Assembly: GCA_022036555.1 (NCBI GenBank)
Contig: CM039126.1
Coordinates: 2,940,676-3,004,675, forward strand
Source of the DNA: Microstegium vimineum
Lineage: Eukaryota; Streptophyta; Magnoliopsida; Poales; Poaceae
Direction: 5' to 3'
Length of the DNA: 64,000 nt
The notes under the pieces are model-generated. The model did not search any database, was not told the origin of the DNA, and saw only the letters and a program-made list of their open reading frames with translations. This document shows positions 21,029 to 33,945 of this stretch, in pieces. The stretch's first letter is position 1. Every line of letters begins with the position of its first letter. Made by a program: the position numbers and the translations under genes.

Positions 21029-21660
21029 TGCATGATGGCGAAGACTGAACAGCAGCAGTAGGCCAGCATCACCAGGTGAAGCGGCTGCTAGTTGTGCCAC
21101 TGACAGCCCCAAGCACTTGTCAGTTGCTGATCCTGGCGGACTCGTCATATTTGCTGAGCTTCGCATGTGGCCGCCTCGCTCTCTCTGGCTTTATCTCACG
21201 CCGTAGATAGACTGTGGGGAAGGAACCTTGTCGAACAGGCGGCAAGCAACATTTTGTCAAACACGTTGCGAGCATGAGCTGTGGTGCCTGCCTGTTTAGA
21301 TTTCGCGATGACGGCGTTGATCTCCACCGTATCAGTATAATAAGCAAGTGCGGAGGAGCCAGCGACGAAGCGCCGCACGTCCTGCTTGCCCGCCATCCCG
21401 CCCCGTTTCCTCCGGTGCTGCGCCGACGCACGCGGTCTGCGCGGCGAGCGCGCACAACGTTGGCTCGGCGCTAGGGCGTTGTGCGGGCGGGCGGCGGTAC
21501 GTCAGTACGTGGGAGGCTCCACCGTGGACGCGGCTGCTACTGGCAGGGCCACGGGGCATGGGAAATTGGGAAGTCTCCGCCGACAGAGCGCGCTTGGAGC
21601 GGCGGCGGCCGGTGCGGGGAGCAGTGGTCTGGCCTGGTCGAACGGACGAACCCAAGCAAG
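21029..21660. repeat. Segmental duplication copy A, right arm
   Basis: Resumes the match to copy B exactly after the retrotransposon: it matches 26918 to about 27540 with small indels. After about 21660 the two copies diverge; copy B goes on to the cyclophilin gene and copy A does not. Confidence 0.88.
21196..21396 (-). pseudogene. Short PPR-like reading frame (fragment), copy A
   Basis: 66 codons from the ATG at 21396. Residues about 24-50 (VEINAVIAKSKQAGTTAHAR then NVFDKML) look like one PPR unit: a helix with the usual N.(L/V)I, then AR.VFD.M. The rest is unrelated. It is far shorter than any PPR protein and is probably a captured or decayed fragment. The same segment in copy B is frameshifted. 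Confidence 0.4.
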
Positions 21661-22464
21661 CAGGCCATGTCTGGAACGCGAGGATTTTTCCTTCCAGCGT
21701 TTTTATGTGAAAATAAATTAATTTATATAAAATTCCTACATAATTCATGTAAAAATTCTGCGTTCCAAACAGACCCGAAAGTATTTCTAATTATTTGCTA
21801 CGGATAAGGTGGTCAACTATCCGATTGTCAGTTTTATCATGACAACCACAAAATTGTCCCAGAAAACAGTAACTCAATTATATTTGGGACGCCAGTTCAG
21901 CATGCCAGCTCGGAGCTCGGACTTTGACAGCTCCGTTTGCCCCGCCCCAACAGCGTTGTTAGAATGTCCGCACTCGCCGTCCTCTAAATCCATCCTCTAT
22001 CAATCCTAGTCCTCAAGATTATTTCCTTTATATATCTTTCTTCTGCACCCATCATCCTCTATATCCCGTACTCTATACCGTACTTACATGGCGTACTAAG
22101 AATGAAGCATAACTAGGTAGAAGCTTTAGCTCCCGTTTGGTAGCTAATAGCTGCCTAGCTCCCCTGTAACACGAAGATCTCAAGCAGATCCTCCCGTTTG
22201 GTAGCTAATAGCTGCCTAGCTCCCCTCTAAGACGAAGATCTCAAGCAGATCCTCCAGGATACTGCAGAGAAGATTCATCCCTCTTTGTTGGAGTCTCATA
22301 ATGTCATCATTAACTTATGTTTCCTGAGAGACATTAGACCTTGAAATTTGATGTGTATTGACAATCTATCGACAGACATTTTTTTTAAGAGTTCAAGGGA
22401 GCCACGGATGCATTAGTATTACCACCACGATCTAATTGTCCTAGTCCCCAAATCCTTCGCCAGG
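21661..22464. other. Intergenic stretch without a supported gene
   Basis: Mostly AT-rich. It contains a run near 21680-21780 that looks like a miniature element remnant and the 61-bp tandem duplication at 22131-22252. No gene seen. Confidence 0.6.
22131..22252. repeat. 61-bp tandem duplication
   Basis: TCCCGTTTGGTAGCTAATAG and the following sequence occur at 22131 and again at 22192, with a couple of differences. Confidence 0.9.
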
Positions 22465-23698
22465 AGCTTGATTTAAAAGGGCAACACTGCTCAGAACATA
22501 CAGATACTTGTCTAGGCAAAATACCTGATTCTTAACCTACTGTAAGAAGATGTGCTGACAAACATTCAACTCTCGGTGACGAGGACTGCATCCTCAAGCC
22601 TCCAGACGTCAACCAAACTATGGAGATCATCTGGCAAATAGGTATTAGTACAAAAGTTGTAGTAAAATAAGGCAATTGTGCAACAGTTGTATTTCACCAC
22701 AAACTTTTGTCCAGCCAATTAACAGTAACAACAATTCATGACAACGAATTGGGGGAATGTATCTTCGGCTGAGGAACCACATAAAAGTACATCAGACAAC
22801 AACAATTACTTTATTCTAACATACACAAATAGCACACTGCTATCTGCAACAAAAGAAATGAAGAAAAGAAAAGAAAAGCAGAAGAAAAAGGCACGACACT
22901 AGGACATGTGTAAACAAAATCCACCCTGTACACAAATGAACATCAAATCTGACGAACAAACCGTCATAATACACCAGTTACTCCAGCAGAGGCCAAAGCA
23001 ATATCCTTCTGACAAGAATGCTCTGATTACTCAAACAGGAGAATCATGTGCAGGGGTACCATGATTACCTCCAGCAGCTTGATTTAAAAGAGCAACACTG
23101 CTAGAACATACAGATACTTGTCTGGGAAAAATACCTGATTGTTAACCTACTGGAAGCAGATGTGTTGACAAACATCAAACTCTCGGTGACGAGGACTGCA
23201 TCCTCAAGCCTCCAGACGTCAACCAAAACTCTGGTAATCATCTGGCAACTAGATATTAGCACAAAAGTTTGTATAGAATAAGGCATTTGTGCAACTGCTG
23301 TATTTCACCACAAACTCTTCTCCAGCCAATTAACAGTAACAATAATTCATGACAACGAATTGGGGAATGTATCTTCGGCTGAGGAACCACGTAAAAGTAC
23401 ATCAGACAACAACAATTGCTTTATGCTTACATACACAAATAGCACACTGCTTTCTGCAACAAAAGAAATGAAGAAAAGAAAAGAAAAGAAAAGCAGAAGA
23501 AAAAGGCGCACTGCTATGTTACACTAGGACATGTGAAAACAAAATCCACCCTGTACACAAATGAACTTCAAATCTGACGAACAAACCGTCATAATAGACC
23601 AGTTACTCCAGCAGAGGCCAAAGCAATATCCTTCTGACAAGAATGCTCTGATTACTCAAACAGGAGAATCATGTGCAGGGGTACCATGATTACCTCCC
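22465..23698. repeat. Tandem duplication (about 611 bp) of the DUF4220 copy B 3' end
   Basis: 22465-23075 and 23076-23698 are near-identical. Unit 2 ends inside the last codons of the DUF594 frame, so the repeated unit is the gene's 3' UTR plus its final few codons. Unit 2 is slightly longer because of an AAAAG expansion near 23470-23500 and a short insertion near 23510. Confidence 0.9.
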
Positions 23699-25771
23699 AC
23701 GCCGTCGGCATTAGAAGGGCGCTCCAGAATGCCGGCATGTGTGAGCAATGCCCAGAGGTGGGTCATGAACTCCCCTCCGACGGCAAGCATCTCGGTGTGG
23801 ATGTCAACATTGCTTGACGGCGCGAGGAAGAGTATGAAGTCGGCCCAGAAATCAGCCAGCACCTTCCATCTCCGCGCCTCTGGAACCACGCCTCTGAGCT
23901 CTCTCCCCAGCCTGCCCCTAGCTCCAGGATGTTGCAACTGCGGTTGCTCGGCAGGTCCATCGTCATCAGCTTCTCACATCTGCTGCTCATAGTATCACAT
24001 CCAGTGAGGCATTCCCGAGCTTCCATGACCACAGCGTCGAAGATGCGCTGGTTGTCATAGCCATGGCCGGGCAGCATGTCCGGAACAAAAGCTACCAGGT
24101 AGGCACAGTAGTTCGACAGGGTCTTGGCAACACTGATGTAGTCGTCACCAGTTAGGGGAACCTGGTGACCATCCATGGCGATGGTTGTGCCGATGTGCCA
24201 TACGAGAATCTTGTGGATGTGTGTAGGCAGGGTGCAGGCCCATGAGAACTGGCTTCCCAGCTGATTTCTGGCTAGAGCCGTCTGCCCATCTTGTAACTGT
24301 CCGTTGCTCTCTTTGAACCCAGAAAGCACGCGTTCGATGACTGATTTTCTCAACCTGATCTTTTCCCCAGCTTTCTGTCCTTCTCTTGTTGCGTCGACCA
24401 AACCCAATGACAGCAGCGGTAGCAAATTCCACGGGTGGTAGTCAAAGTTGAGTAACAGTGAGTACTGTCCAAGCGCTCTCTGCCAGGACCTTTCTGCTTC
24501 ACGTTTTACATTAGAAATAGTACTCTTCAATGCCCCAGGCCTAGATTTTCGGCTGAGATCATCCAGAATGGTCCACTAGTGTCCAAGCCTTTAGGTACGC
24601 AGGACAACAGCAGCACAATGGTAAGCAGCACAATGGTTACCCAGTGAGTAACATCGGTTTTGTGAATTATCTGTTCCAAGTTACTACGATGATAGTGCCT
24701 GCTAAATGCTCCAGAGAAACAATTCCAAACAGTAACATTTATTAGAAAAAAAAAGATTGTCCAGACCTTATAAAGCACAGTCCTCGAATCGAACCTTGTA
24801 TAGAGGAAATCATATAGGAATGCCAACTCCATCTCTACAACTCCAAAAGCACGATCATAGTTGCCTTGTTCAGAGATGAGCCTGTGAAGCACAAACTGTA
24901 ATGTCTTGGTGAGGCCAGCTTCACCAATCCGGTATCCACACAATCTTCGCTTTAACAATTTAAACAATGTGAAGGAAAGTGTGACATCCTTCAATGTTTC
25001 CACAGCTTCCATGGTATAATCACTCTGGCCCTCAATCCATTGCCACATGGAACCAATGGTGGTGCATTTTCTGTCCACCTCTTCTAATACAACTCTATAT
25101 TCAGGTGCGGTGGGAAGCAGGGAAGCTACTTCTTCTTCGCCGTATAATATGTACCTATACCCCTGCATGGTTTCAGGATTCAGAATGACGTCATCCCGAG
25201 TTATTTGCTCATGCTCAATCATCATGTAGTCTGCAACCACTTTAGAATGCTTCAGCAAACCACCTTTCTTGCTTGCGTTGCTCATAGTCCCAGCATTCCT
25301 GTAGGCCAGAATGATGCTCTGAATCCAGATTATCCAGATGGTTGCAGCGTAGCTTCTGTTTCTACCTTTGCTGTTCAGCATCAGCCATAGCACGAGAATG
25401 ATCTGTAACACGTGCTGCACAAGCACCCTCTTCCTCTGTTCAATGTCATGGACGCTATAGACCGAGAGGGAATCGGCACTCACTTGGATGAGAAGGAGGA
25501 TGCAGGCCCAAAGGACGAATGTCTGGTCACGGAACGGACCATCCTGCAACAATCCGACGGTGTAGGGGCCTAGCACTGTGAAGAGCGTGTAAACTGCCCA
25601 CACGAAGAACCGGAAGAAACCATGGCTATGCCGCCGCCGGCTTGTGCCAAACAACCCGATGAGGATCCAGATGAAGGCGCTGAAGAGAACGAGGACCTCC
25701 ACGCGCACCAGCTTGCCCTGAGTGCTGCCCCAGCTCTGGGCAAAACTTGTGGTGGCGTTCTTGATCCCCAT
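23656..25771 (-). pseudogene. DUF4220/DUF594 family protein, copy B, two frameshifts
   Basis: Start ATG at 25771 (MGIKNATT). The first frame (to a TGA at 24527-24529) gives about 414 residues of DUF4220, with membrane segments at about 22-40, 52-75, 82-102, 115-130, 140-157 and two more near the end. A one-base shift in CCTGGGGCATTG near 24530-24541 moves the rest to a second frame, and a second shift near 23909-23920 (GGGGCAGGCTGGGG on the minus strand) to a third. That third frame carries the DUF594 signature (VLADFWADFILFLAPS, then GGEFMTHLWALLTHAGI) and ends at 23656. Without the shifts it would be about 700 residues, usual for this single-exon family. Both shifts sit by short G runs, so assembly error is a real alternative to decay. 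Confidence 0.82.
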
Positions 25772-26912
25772 GGCTTCGCCAAAATAGTCCAGAGCTAGAG
25801 GTGGAGGGAGAAGGGCCAAGCCAAATTAACGTGAATGGTGGTGAAAAGGACTATACGCATTTGCATCATAGGATTCTGCAGTTAGCCAGTTTAGTCTCAG
25901 AAGTTTTTCTTAATCCGTGAGCTCATGCGAAGGTCAACCATCAACACCCATCTGTGCGTCAGTGATAGTGATGATGGAGACTTCGTTTCATTTGGGTAAC
26001 AAAGAAAACAAGCTAACAAACGTTGGTTAAACTATAAAATAAACATTAATAAATAAATAAATAAACAAAGAGCAGGCGCAGGCCAGCCCAGCAGTGCAAG
26101 ACGAGGTTACTGATTAGTATACTTGCTAGTTGCTAGTACTTATTTCAACATGATTAGTATACTTGCTAGTTGCTAGTACTTATTTTAACATGCTCCCGAA
26201 CTATTTTTGAACAACTTTTTGTCCCTTTTTGTAGTAGTAGTGTTGTAGTGGAATGGTGCGTGAACCTGCGTGCCCACAACAGTGCCGAGGAATGGTGACA
26301 GTGACACGGGATGGAGGAGGTTCCTAGTGGCAGCCGGCTCAAATCCTACTACACATTTTCCTCAGCATAGGCCACTGTGCCTAATAGCCCACGCCGCTCC
26401 AAGTCTCTAGATATACAGCGGTTTCGACAGAAACCTGTATGGATATGCATAGTTATTAACGTGAATACATACAAAACCATATGTAGATTGCTATGCATGA
26501 TAAATTAGCTATTGAAGTGAATGGATATTTTAAGTGGATGTTCCATTGTTATATGAAGGGCCAGCTCTGCATGCTCCCTGACCAAATCCATTTCTTGCTC
26601 CCTCACACTAAAACCAACACAAGGACCATAAAAAATGGTGTGTGGGTGGGTGCTCTGTTCAGTAACTCCACGAACCTGGTGGACAAAGATTGAATGGAAC
26701 CATGTGAGCTGGAACCCGCCTAAGACTAAGAGTTGCCATATGAATGATGAATCAATGGTCTGTCCTCCCGCTAGGATAAATTCTGTCGCTCGCAGCTTCC
26801 TGAATTGAAGTGGAGGCACAACAATCAAAATTATGCATATGGCATTTTGGCTTCAAATCTGATCTTGGCAACATTTCTCATATACATATACGTGTTGATT
26901 TGATCTGTACTC

Positions 26913-26917
26913 ACCGG
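26913..26917. other. Unoccupied insertion site of the outer copia element
   Basis: A single ACCGG in the context CTC-ACCGG-TGCAT, exactly as predicted before insertion in copy A. Confidence 0.93.
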
Positions 26918-27076
26918 TGCATAATGGCGAACGGACTGAACAGCAGCAGTAGGCCAGCATCACCAGGTGAAGCGGCTGCTGAGCCACTGACAGCCCCAGC
27001 ACTTGTCACTTGCTGATCCTGGTGGACTGATCATATTTGCTGAGCTTCGCATGTGGCTGCCTCGCTCTCTCTGGCT

Positions 27077-27280
27077 TTATCTCACGCCGTAGATAGACTG
27101 TATGGGGAAGGAACCTTGTCGAACAGGCGGCGAGCAGCATTTTGTCAAACACGTTGCGAGCATGAGCTGTGGTGCCTGTTTAGATTTCGCGATGACGGCA
27201 TTGATCTCCACCGTATCAGTATAACAAGTGAGTGCGGAGGAGCCAGCGATGAAGCGCCGCACGTCCTGCTTGCCCGCCAT
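27077..27280 (-). pseudogene. Short PPR-like reading frame, copy B (frameshifted)
   Basis: From the ATG at 27280 this matches the copy A fragment for the first 34 or so codons. Loss of 4 bp (CCTGCCTG to CCTG, near 27177) then destroys the AR.VFD.M helix. A non-functional remnant. Confidence 0.35.
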
Positions 27281-27775
27281 CCCGCCCCGTTTCCTCCGCT
27301 GCTGCGCCGACGCACGCGGTCCGCGCGGCGAGCCCGCGCAACATTGGCTCGGCGCCATGGCGTTGTGCGGGCGTGGGCAGTGGTACGTGGAAGGCTCCAT
27401 CGGGGACGCGGCTGCCGCTGCTGCCAGGGCCGCGGTGCATGGGAAGTCTGCGCCGACAGAGCGCGCTCGCTTGGAGCGGCGGGCGGCCGGTGCGGGGAGC
27501 GGTGGTCTGGCCTGGTCGAACGGACGAACACAAACAAGAAAGCCCAGCCGCGAGACAGCAAAGGGCTTTTGTGGCCCACACGGCGGCCCAACAACCTAGG
27601 AGCCCAACACGGCTCACGCCGCCTTCCAGGCTTCCAGCACCAGTAGATTCGTCTACGCCTTCTCCGGCCCGAGCACAGCACAAACCACAAACACTAGCCT
27701 GCTGCCTCGCCGTCTCGCCGCCTCCCCCCCTCACCGGGCCTTCTCCGCGCCTCCTTCCAAGCTCCGCGAGGCGCC

Positions 27776-28438
27776 ATGGTGAGCCTTCTCTCCCGTCCCC
27801 TAGCTCTTCCGCTCGCTCGATCTGTATCCTATCGTGCCCCGTGCTGACTGAATCGACGGATGGATTGTTGTGGCTGCGGCAGTCGGTGACGCTGCACACG
27901 AACCTGGGCGACATCAAGTGCGAGGTGTTCTGCGACCAGGTGCCCCGCACGGCAGAGAATTTCCTGGCGCTCTGCGCCAGCGGCTACTACGACGGCACCG
28001 TCTTCCACCGCAACATCAAGGGCTTCATGATCCAGGGCGGCGACCCCACCGGCACCGGCAAGGGTGGTTCCTCCATCTGGGGAACCAAGTTCGCCGACGA
28101 GTTCAGGGAGTCCCTCAAGGTTAGTTATTTGGTTGGATTTCTCGATTGAATCCTCTGCTCTGAGACTGACGACGAAAAATTGGTTTGCTGGGCAGCACAA
28201 CGCGAGGGGGATCATGTCGATGGCCAACAACGGGCCCAACACCAACGGCAGCCAGTTCTTCATCACCTACGCCAAGCAGCCTCACCTCAACGGCCACTAC
28301 ACCATCTTCGCCAAGGTCATCCACGGCTTCGAGGTGCTCGACCTCATGGAGAAGGCGCAGACGGGACCCGGGGACAGGCCGCTCGCCGAGATCAGGCTCA
28401 ACCGCGTCACCATCCACGCCAACCCGCTCGCCGTCTGA
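27776..28438 (+). CDS. Cyclophilin-type peptidyl-prolyl isomerase, PPIL3/CYP18-1-like
   Basis: Three exons: 27776-27778 (only the start codon), 27883-28119 and 28196-28438, with GT-AG introns of 102 and 76 bp; 160 residues. The sequence starts MSVTLHTNLGDIK and carries FHRNIKGFMIQGGD (catalytic Arg in FHR), SIWG.KF.DEF, SMANNGPNTNGSQFFIT and HLNGHYTIF. The serine after the initiator, the SIWG insertion and the ITIHANP-type C terminus fit the single-domain PPIL3 subfamily, known in animals as a spliceosome-associated cyclophilin. His replaces the Trp that contacts cyclosporin in cyclophilin A. It is divergent from the DUF4220 gene of copy B. A paralogue with the same exon layout is at 42952-43649. 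Confidence 0.93.
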
Positions 28439-29526
28439 ACTCAACTGAACTACTACTGCCTTGCTTTGCCCCCCTGAATCTGGTTGCAGCTTGCAGCGTG
28501 TCATCAACCACTGCAAATGTAACGGCTTGTGAATCTGGATGAGGAGGATAATTTCTTTGATTTTGGAACATCAATCTGTAGCTCTCTAATACCTTATACC
28601 TTTTGGGTATTGGCTAGCTCTAGCTTTGTTTTGCCTGATTTTTGCTTTTGCCAGGGATTTTTTGAAAACGGCTTCACCTAAGTGGTCGAAGAAACAACGT
28701 TTAGGGGGCTTCATTCTTCTAATCTAATAAAAGACGCCATTTTTTCCTCTGCAGATTCTCTCACATACCATTTTACGAGCTAGCGTATGACATACCCAAT
28801 AAGCCCAAGAAAACCAAAGGTTGAAGTCCCTCTGAAGCCCTTCTAGCAACCACAATCCACAATGTTGTATAAAAGTAGTCCATAGGCATCGAAATATTGT
28901 GGAAGCAATTTATAGAGCAATCCATAGCTAAAGATATTCATAGTCAAAGGAATAAACAAAGTCTTCTCTCTTTACTCTCTCACACAAAATCCTATGGACT
29001 GTTCATATGGACTACCCAACATTATGGCAACAACTATAACTATAGACTACTGGCATACAAATTGTCGACTACTTGGTTGCTCTAAAGAGGGCTCAAGAAG
29101 CCAAAGTTGAAGTACCTCTATAGAAGCAAAAAGAATGTAATTTTAGGTTTGAAACAAGTGAACTTTTATTAAGTTTGGACCAGGTATATAGAAAATATTC
29201 TAATATTTATCTTTCCAAATATGCCTATTATGAAGATATATTTCATTAATGAACTGATAAACGAGAATAGCATTTCTTTGGGGACGAAAGGGTAGTGCCT
29301 TGGTTTTTCTTCTGAGCATTGGTCTGACCTACCTGAATGTCAATATGTGATTGCAAGAGTACCGTTGTTCAGCACTCCAGACTTGCGCTGTCTTGCATAT
29401 AGGTTGCACTTCAGACTTGCTTGCATAGATTGCATCCTACAGTTCTGCAAATACAGTAGAGCCACCAAAAAAGATGTGCTGCTTGGAACGACAGCTTCAG
29501 ATTAACGACGGCCATGATCCTGAAGC

Positions 29527-29530
<4 letters not shown>
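28439..29530. other. Intergenic, cyclophilin 3' region
   Basis: The first 270 bp are homologous (inverted) to about 42526-42940 beside the second cyclophilin, so they are part of its 3' region. The rest is AT-rich with no gene seen. Confidence 0.6.

Positions 29531-29588
<58 letters not shown>
29531..29588. repeat. (TA)n microsatellite
   Basis: About 29 TA units without interruption. Confidence 0.95.
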
Positions 29589-29591
<3 letters not shown>

Positions 29592-29919
29592 GTAGACCTT
29601 CCACTACCACCACTCGAATCCAGATGACAAACTGTACAGCTATCTCACGACGAATTCTTGAGAGCTACAATTACACTTCAATTCTCGCGGACTAGCATTT
29701 CAGCCTCGCGAGCACAGTTTGCCAGTCCAGCAAAAAGAGGGGAACCTACAGCGCTTTGATTTCCTGAACGCAAAAAACTCTACCTACATCCACCAGAAAC
29801 CAATGGCATTACAGAACATGGAACAAGTGGGGGCTTTTGGGGATGCAGGAGAACCGACGCTTGTCTGATCTCCCCCTTCCAGCTTGAATGGCGGATACAG
29901 CGGCCAACACAGCTGGGGG

Positions 29920-31943
29920 CTACCTGATGGTGATGTACCGGTTTGTGCCATGCTTGGCCCAGTGGTCCTTGAGGTCCACCGGAGTCGAGAGATCATGGCC
30001 TTCCGCTGCCAGGCGGCTGAGCAGCTTTGTGAACGCACTGCCGCTCATCTTCCTTCCCCCCATGCGAGCGTGGCGCCTGTTGGGCATCACTGGGAGCGGG
30101 TACATGGACATGTTCATGGTGCAGCAAGATGACTGCCACCCACCATTGCCCCATTTATAGCACTGATGGAGCTCCCCTGTGCATGAGCAGGCAGGAGCAG
30201 GCATGGTTGACTCGTCGTATGCGACCTGGTTCAGGCCAAGGTCTTGATCCTTCCATTCATTCTTCATCACAGAGGCACGGGCTGAATCTCCTGCTAGACC
30301 AGTCATCCCCCCATTCTTCCAATCACTGGTTGCTTTCTTGGTTTTGCGGAGTACACCTGATGGCCTCTTCAATGGAGAAGCTTGAGAATTGCTCTTCCTT
30401 GGCTTCTTAGCCTTCCCAATACTTCCAGGAGCTGTTGCGAGAGGGTATGCATCTGATATGTGCATCTCCCTGACATGGTCATATGGAGAATCGGCCAGCT
30501 GCAGTGGGGATGTTTGGACATGAGATAGCTGGTCATGGTGGTGGATGTTCTTTGTTACATTGAGAGGTCCTTGGTGAAATCCATTCCCATTATTCATATT
30601 AAACCCATTTGTACGGGCAAGTTCAAGTGCAGCAAGGGCATTGTCCCTCTCTACAATTGCAGCATTCCGCTCAGCCATTGCAGCATCCCGCTGGGCGAAT
30701 GCCATATCTCGCTCAGCTATAGCAGCTTTCTTCTCAGCAAGAGCATGGTCTCTTTCTCGGATGGCACTGTCCTTCTCATTCATCAGTGCCAGGAGATTCA
30801 TACTATGATGGTCTTTTAGCTGCCTTTGAGGCATCATCCACTGAAACACAGAACATAATTATAAGTTCCATTGTCTTTAAGAAAAATATGCTTGCATTAA
30901 ACAAAAATAGCTAGCAGGTTACCAATATTCATCTATGCTGAAATATTAACACAATGTTCCACACTGCAAATATAGCCTACCACTTGCTACACAGTTATAT
31001 AGCACAAGAAACAAAATATTTTATTACAGAAAAAATAGTAATATTGCTTGTCACAGAATAACTACAAAATTTAGCTTATATAAAATCCACACTATCAAGG
31101 TTGAGTATTCGTTGAAACAATAAACATGGCTCATGATAAAGGCACTTCCAATGAGAGAAACCAAAGGCAATGAAGTAGAGACATGACCGGCAGAAATAAG
31201 TTATTACTAGACAAGTCTAATCTAAATGACTGAGAGAAAATGCATGAGAAGTGTTTGTAAGTTCAGACTTCCCTTGATCAATATTAAGGTAAAGGTAGTT
31301 GCATGATTGCGTCTCTAATAATTCATTCCAAAATGAGGAACAGAAAATGTGTTTTGACACTGTAACAGTAAGTTGCAAAACAATATAGCAGATATGCTCA
31401 GCAAAGAAATGGTAAGAATGATTTCATACATTGGCCCAGATGTAACCTCGTACTCATAAGAACGCTGAGCCTATAACTAACTGTACGGAAAGAGCAATAA
31501 AAGCAATAAAAATGCACCATCATAACAGCCTTCCCCATGTAGAAATTGTAGCCTATGAGTGACTGGTAGAGTAGTCTTTATCTTTCTCTGTTTTAGACTT
31601 TTAGTATAATCAGAATTTAAGCTATCAAGTATCAAATAAAGCTGGAATCGTAGACTTTTGGTGCAGAAAAGGCATTTAAGCTTTTTGCATGTTCATTGAA
31701 ATGTTCGGGATACACATCCTTAAAAATCAAGGTTCGATGCACTAAAACATCCAGTGGTAATAACAGTTGAAATAGATGCCCTTGTCCTATGCCACATTTA
31801 TTCAGTGTTTCATATGCAAAGTAACAAGTGTAAATATGAAATGCTGCATAAGAATTCTAGATGACGAATTACACCTGAGTATGAACCGCTTTATATTGAT
31901 CGGGCCTTTGCCTGCCATTTTCTCTATGCCCAAGGTTGTCCAT
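29920..31943 (-). CDS. BBR/BPC (BASIC PENTACYSTEINE) GAGA-binding transcription factor, group II
   Basis: Two coding exons: 31875-31943 (MDNLGHRENGRQ..., 23 codons) and 29920-30840, with a 1.03-kb intron; 329 residues. Residues about 39-95 form an Ala-rich coiled coil of repeated ERD/RD.A units, typical of BPC4/BPC6-type proteins. A Lys/Arg-rich stretch (about 165-192) is the likely nuclear signal. The C-terminal domain (about 236-329) has the five cysteines of the family (241, 243, 250, 262, 263), the WGNGGWQS and MGGRKMSGSAF segments, and ends HGTNRYITIR. These proteins bind GA repeats and recruit Polycomb components in plants. The 5' leader appears to be spliced, reaching a promoter near 34.1 kb with its own GA repeat. 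Confidence 0.95.
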
Positions 31944-33945
31944 TATTGCATCTGCTTGCAGCCAGCAAAATAGGGCAGCAATGAGATCAGTTGATCAGTG
32001 GATCACCTGCAAAATACAAGGAACAAAATCAACGATTAAAGTTTGCCAAACAAAAACCTAGCTAGATTATCTTGTTGCAAGTTAATAGCTCCATAGCAAT
32101 CTGCCAATCTGGAATAGGGAAGAGATAAATGTACAAAGGAATAAAAAACACATTATCTCAATGGCAGCATGTTCAAAAAAGAAAATTTGCAAGGACAGAA
32201 GGCCACAGCAAAGCTGGGATATGGACAAACAAGAAACTACACGTGTATGGATCCAGGTCACCTACCACCAGGGGTATGGTATGATATAGTTCGATGTGTG
32301 ATTGAGAAAATATTTATACCATGTTATTAATTATTGATATATGACTACAAAACATTAGAATAGAGCTATGGATTGACTCCGGATCGAGAACTCTATTAAC
32401 TGATGGATTGACCATCTGCTTCAATCTTTTACAGATGGTTCAACGTGAGCCTGACAACCCTACCAGACAGCGTCTAATCAGCATGCCAATGCTCATACTA
32501 CAATATCCAAACATTTTTATAATAAATATGTACTGGATTAAAAGCTCAAGTAACTGAAACATGACCTCAAAGTTAATCTTGATGGTCACAAAAGTTTAGC
32601 AGCAAAATATGCTAGTACCTAACATCAGTTGCATATACTTTGTGGTAGGAGGCATGAATAAATGCATGCCATATGTACTCCCAAGACCTGACAGTAATAC
32701 AGCATGTCATGTATTAGTAGACTGCAAACCATGTCCACGACATAGCAGACATAGTTGAGTAAGCGAGTAACCGAAAGGCGTTGAAGCTTTTTGCAAATCC
32801 TATCGCAACAGCAACCGGCTTTATGGACTGGAGTAACATTCCAAATGCAATTCATGCATGCACCGGCCACATATGGCAAGTGTGCACTCAGATTAATGGC
32901 AGCAGGTTAACCAAATACACATGTCAACAAAGCGAAACCGATAAACTTGTTTTCTTTCCCGAAAGGGCAACGAAAGCTTGAGTTTCCGTAATATTATTAG
33001 GAGAGAATTCGCCAAGTTCAAAACCAATGAACTTGCAAACAATGGCTGTCTGTGGAAGTATTGATGGCGTGACTCTGAATCTGAACGTCACAGCCCTAAA
33101 GCGCCACAATATCTCCAGACAAAAGCAACAGCACAAAACCACCAGGTGGCTCAGCGAGAACCGACAACCCTACCAGACAGTCAAGCCTCAAATCAACCAA
33201 TGCCCATACAACACTGACCGAAAAACTTTGGGGGTCAACGCACCGGGAGCTGTAGCGGCGGCGGCACTAGCTCTGAGTACTTGAGGTCCAAATCCCCATC
33301 CTACCAACTCCAACGGAAGCAGCAGATACTGGTGGCACTACTGGTTAGCTGCTACTTCATCATCGTCCAAAAACCTCACACGCACCTCACTCAAACAGTC
33401 CCACTCACACCCTCAGGGGCATCACATCACAGACGAGGAGCAGCTCACTTGGCCCCATCCCCTCCCTCCTGATTCCTGAACTCGGGCCAGGATGAGGCCG
33501 CACCAGGAACGGGGCGGAACCGCAGAGGCACGAATCAGATGAAGCGCTAAACCCTAGATCACCGCCCAAACGCCGGCGTGTGGGTTCCGTGGGAGCCAAG
33601 TCCCAACGGGAGCGGAGCCGCGGCTAATCCAATGCGACCCTCCTCTGAAATTGGTGGGAAATCGCTGCTGGTAAACGAATCATCATCAACTAGTCATGGG
33701 TTGGAACTTGGAAGGAGGGGGGAAGGGGGGAGCGGTTACGTACACTGTCAGCAGCGTTGTCGTCCTTCGCAGAGACGCTTCCGAAGGACGGGGCGGGCGC
33801 GGGTGCGGGCGACCGGCTTACCGGGCCCGGCGCTCCGCCGACATCGAGCAAGCGAGCGAGCGAGCACCGGCGGGGGAAGCGGCGGCCGTGGGGTCTGAGG
33901 CGAGGCTGCGGGGCAAGCTGCTGGCCTGCTGCGACTGCGGGCTGC
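31944..33945 (-). other. Presumed 5' UTR intron(s) of the BPC gene
   Basis: No coding sequence seen. A splice-acceptor-like site lies just upstream of the first coding exon and GTAAGC / GTACGT donor-like sites lie near 33740-33830 on the minus strand, so the gene probably has a long leader intron. Exact junctions need transcript data. Confidence 0.45.

Larger units (their letters stand above)
25032..27540. repeat. Segmental duplication copy B
   Basis: Contiguous counterpart of copy A (1-1859 plus 21029-21660). The non-coding part 25772-27540 lies between the divergent DUF4220 and cyclophilin genes and would hold both promoters; I see no other gene in it except the broken PPR-like fragment. 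Confidence 0.9.
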
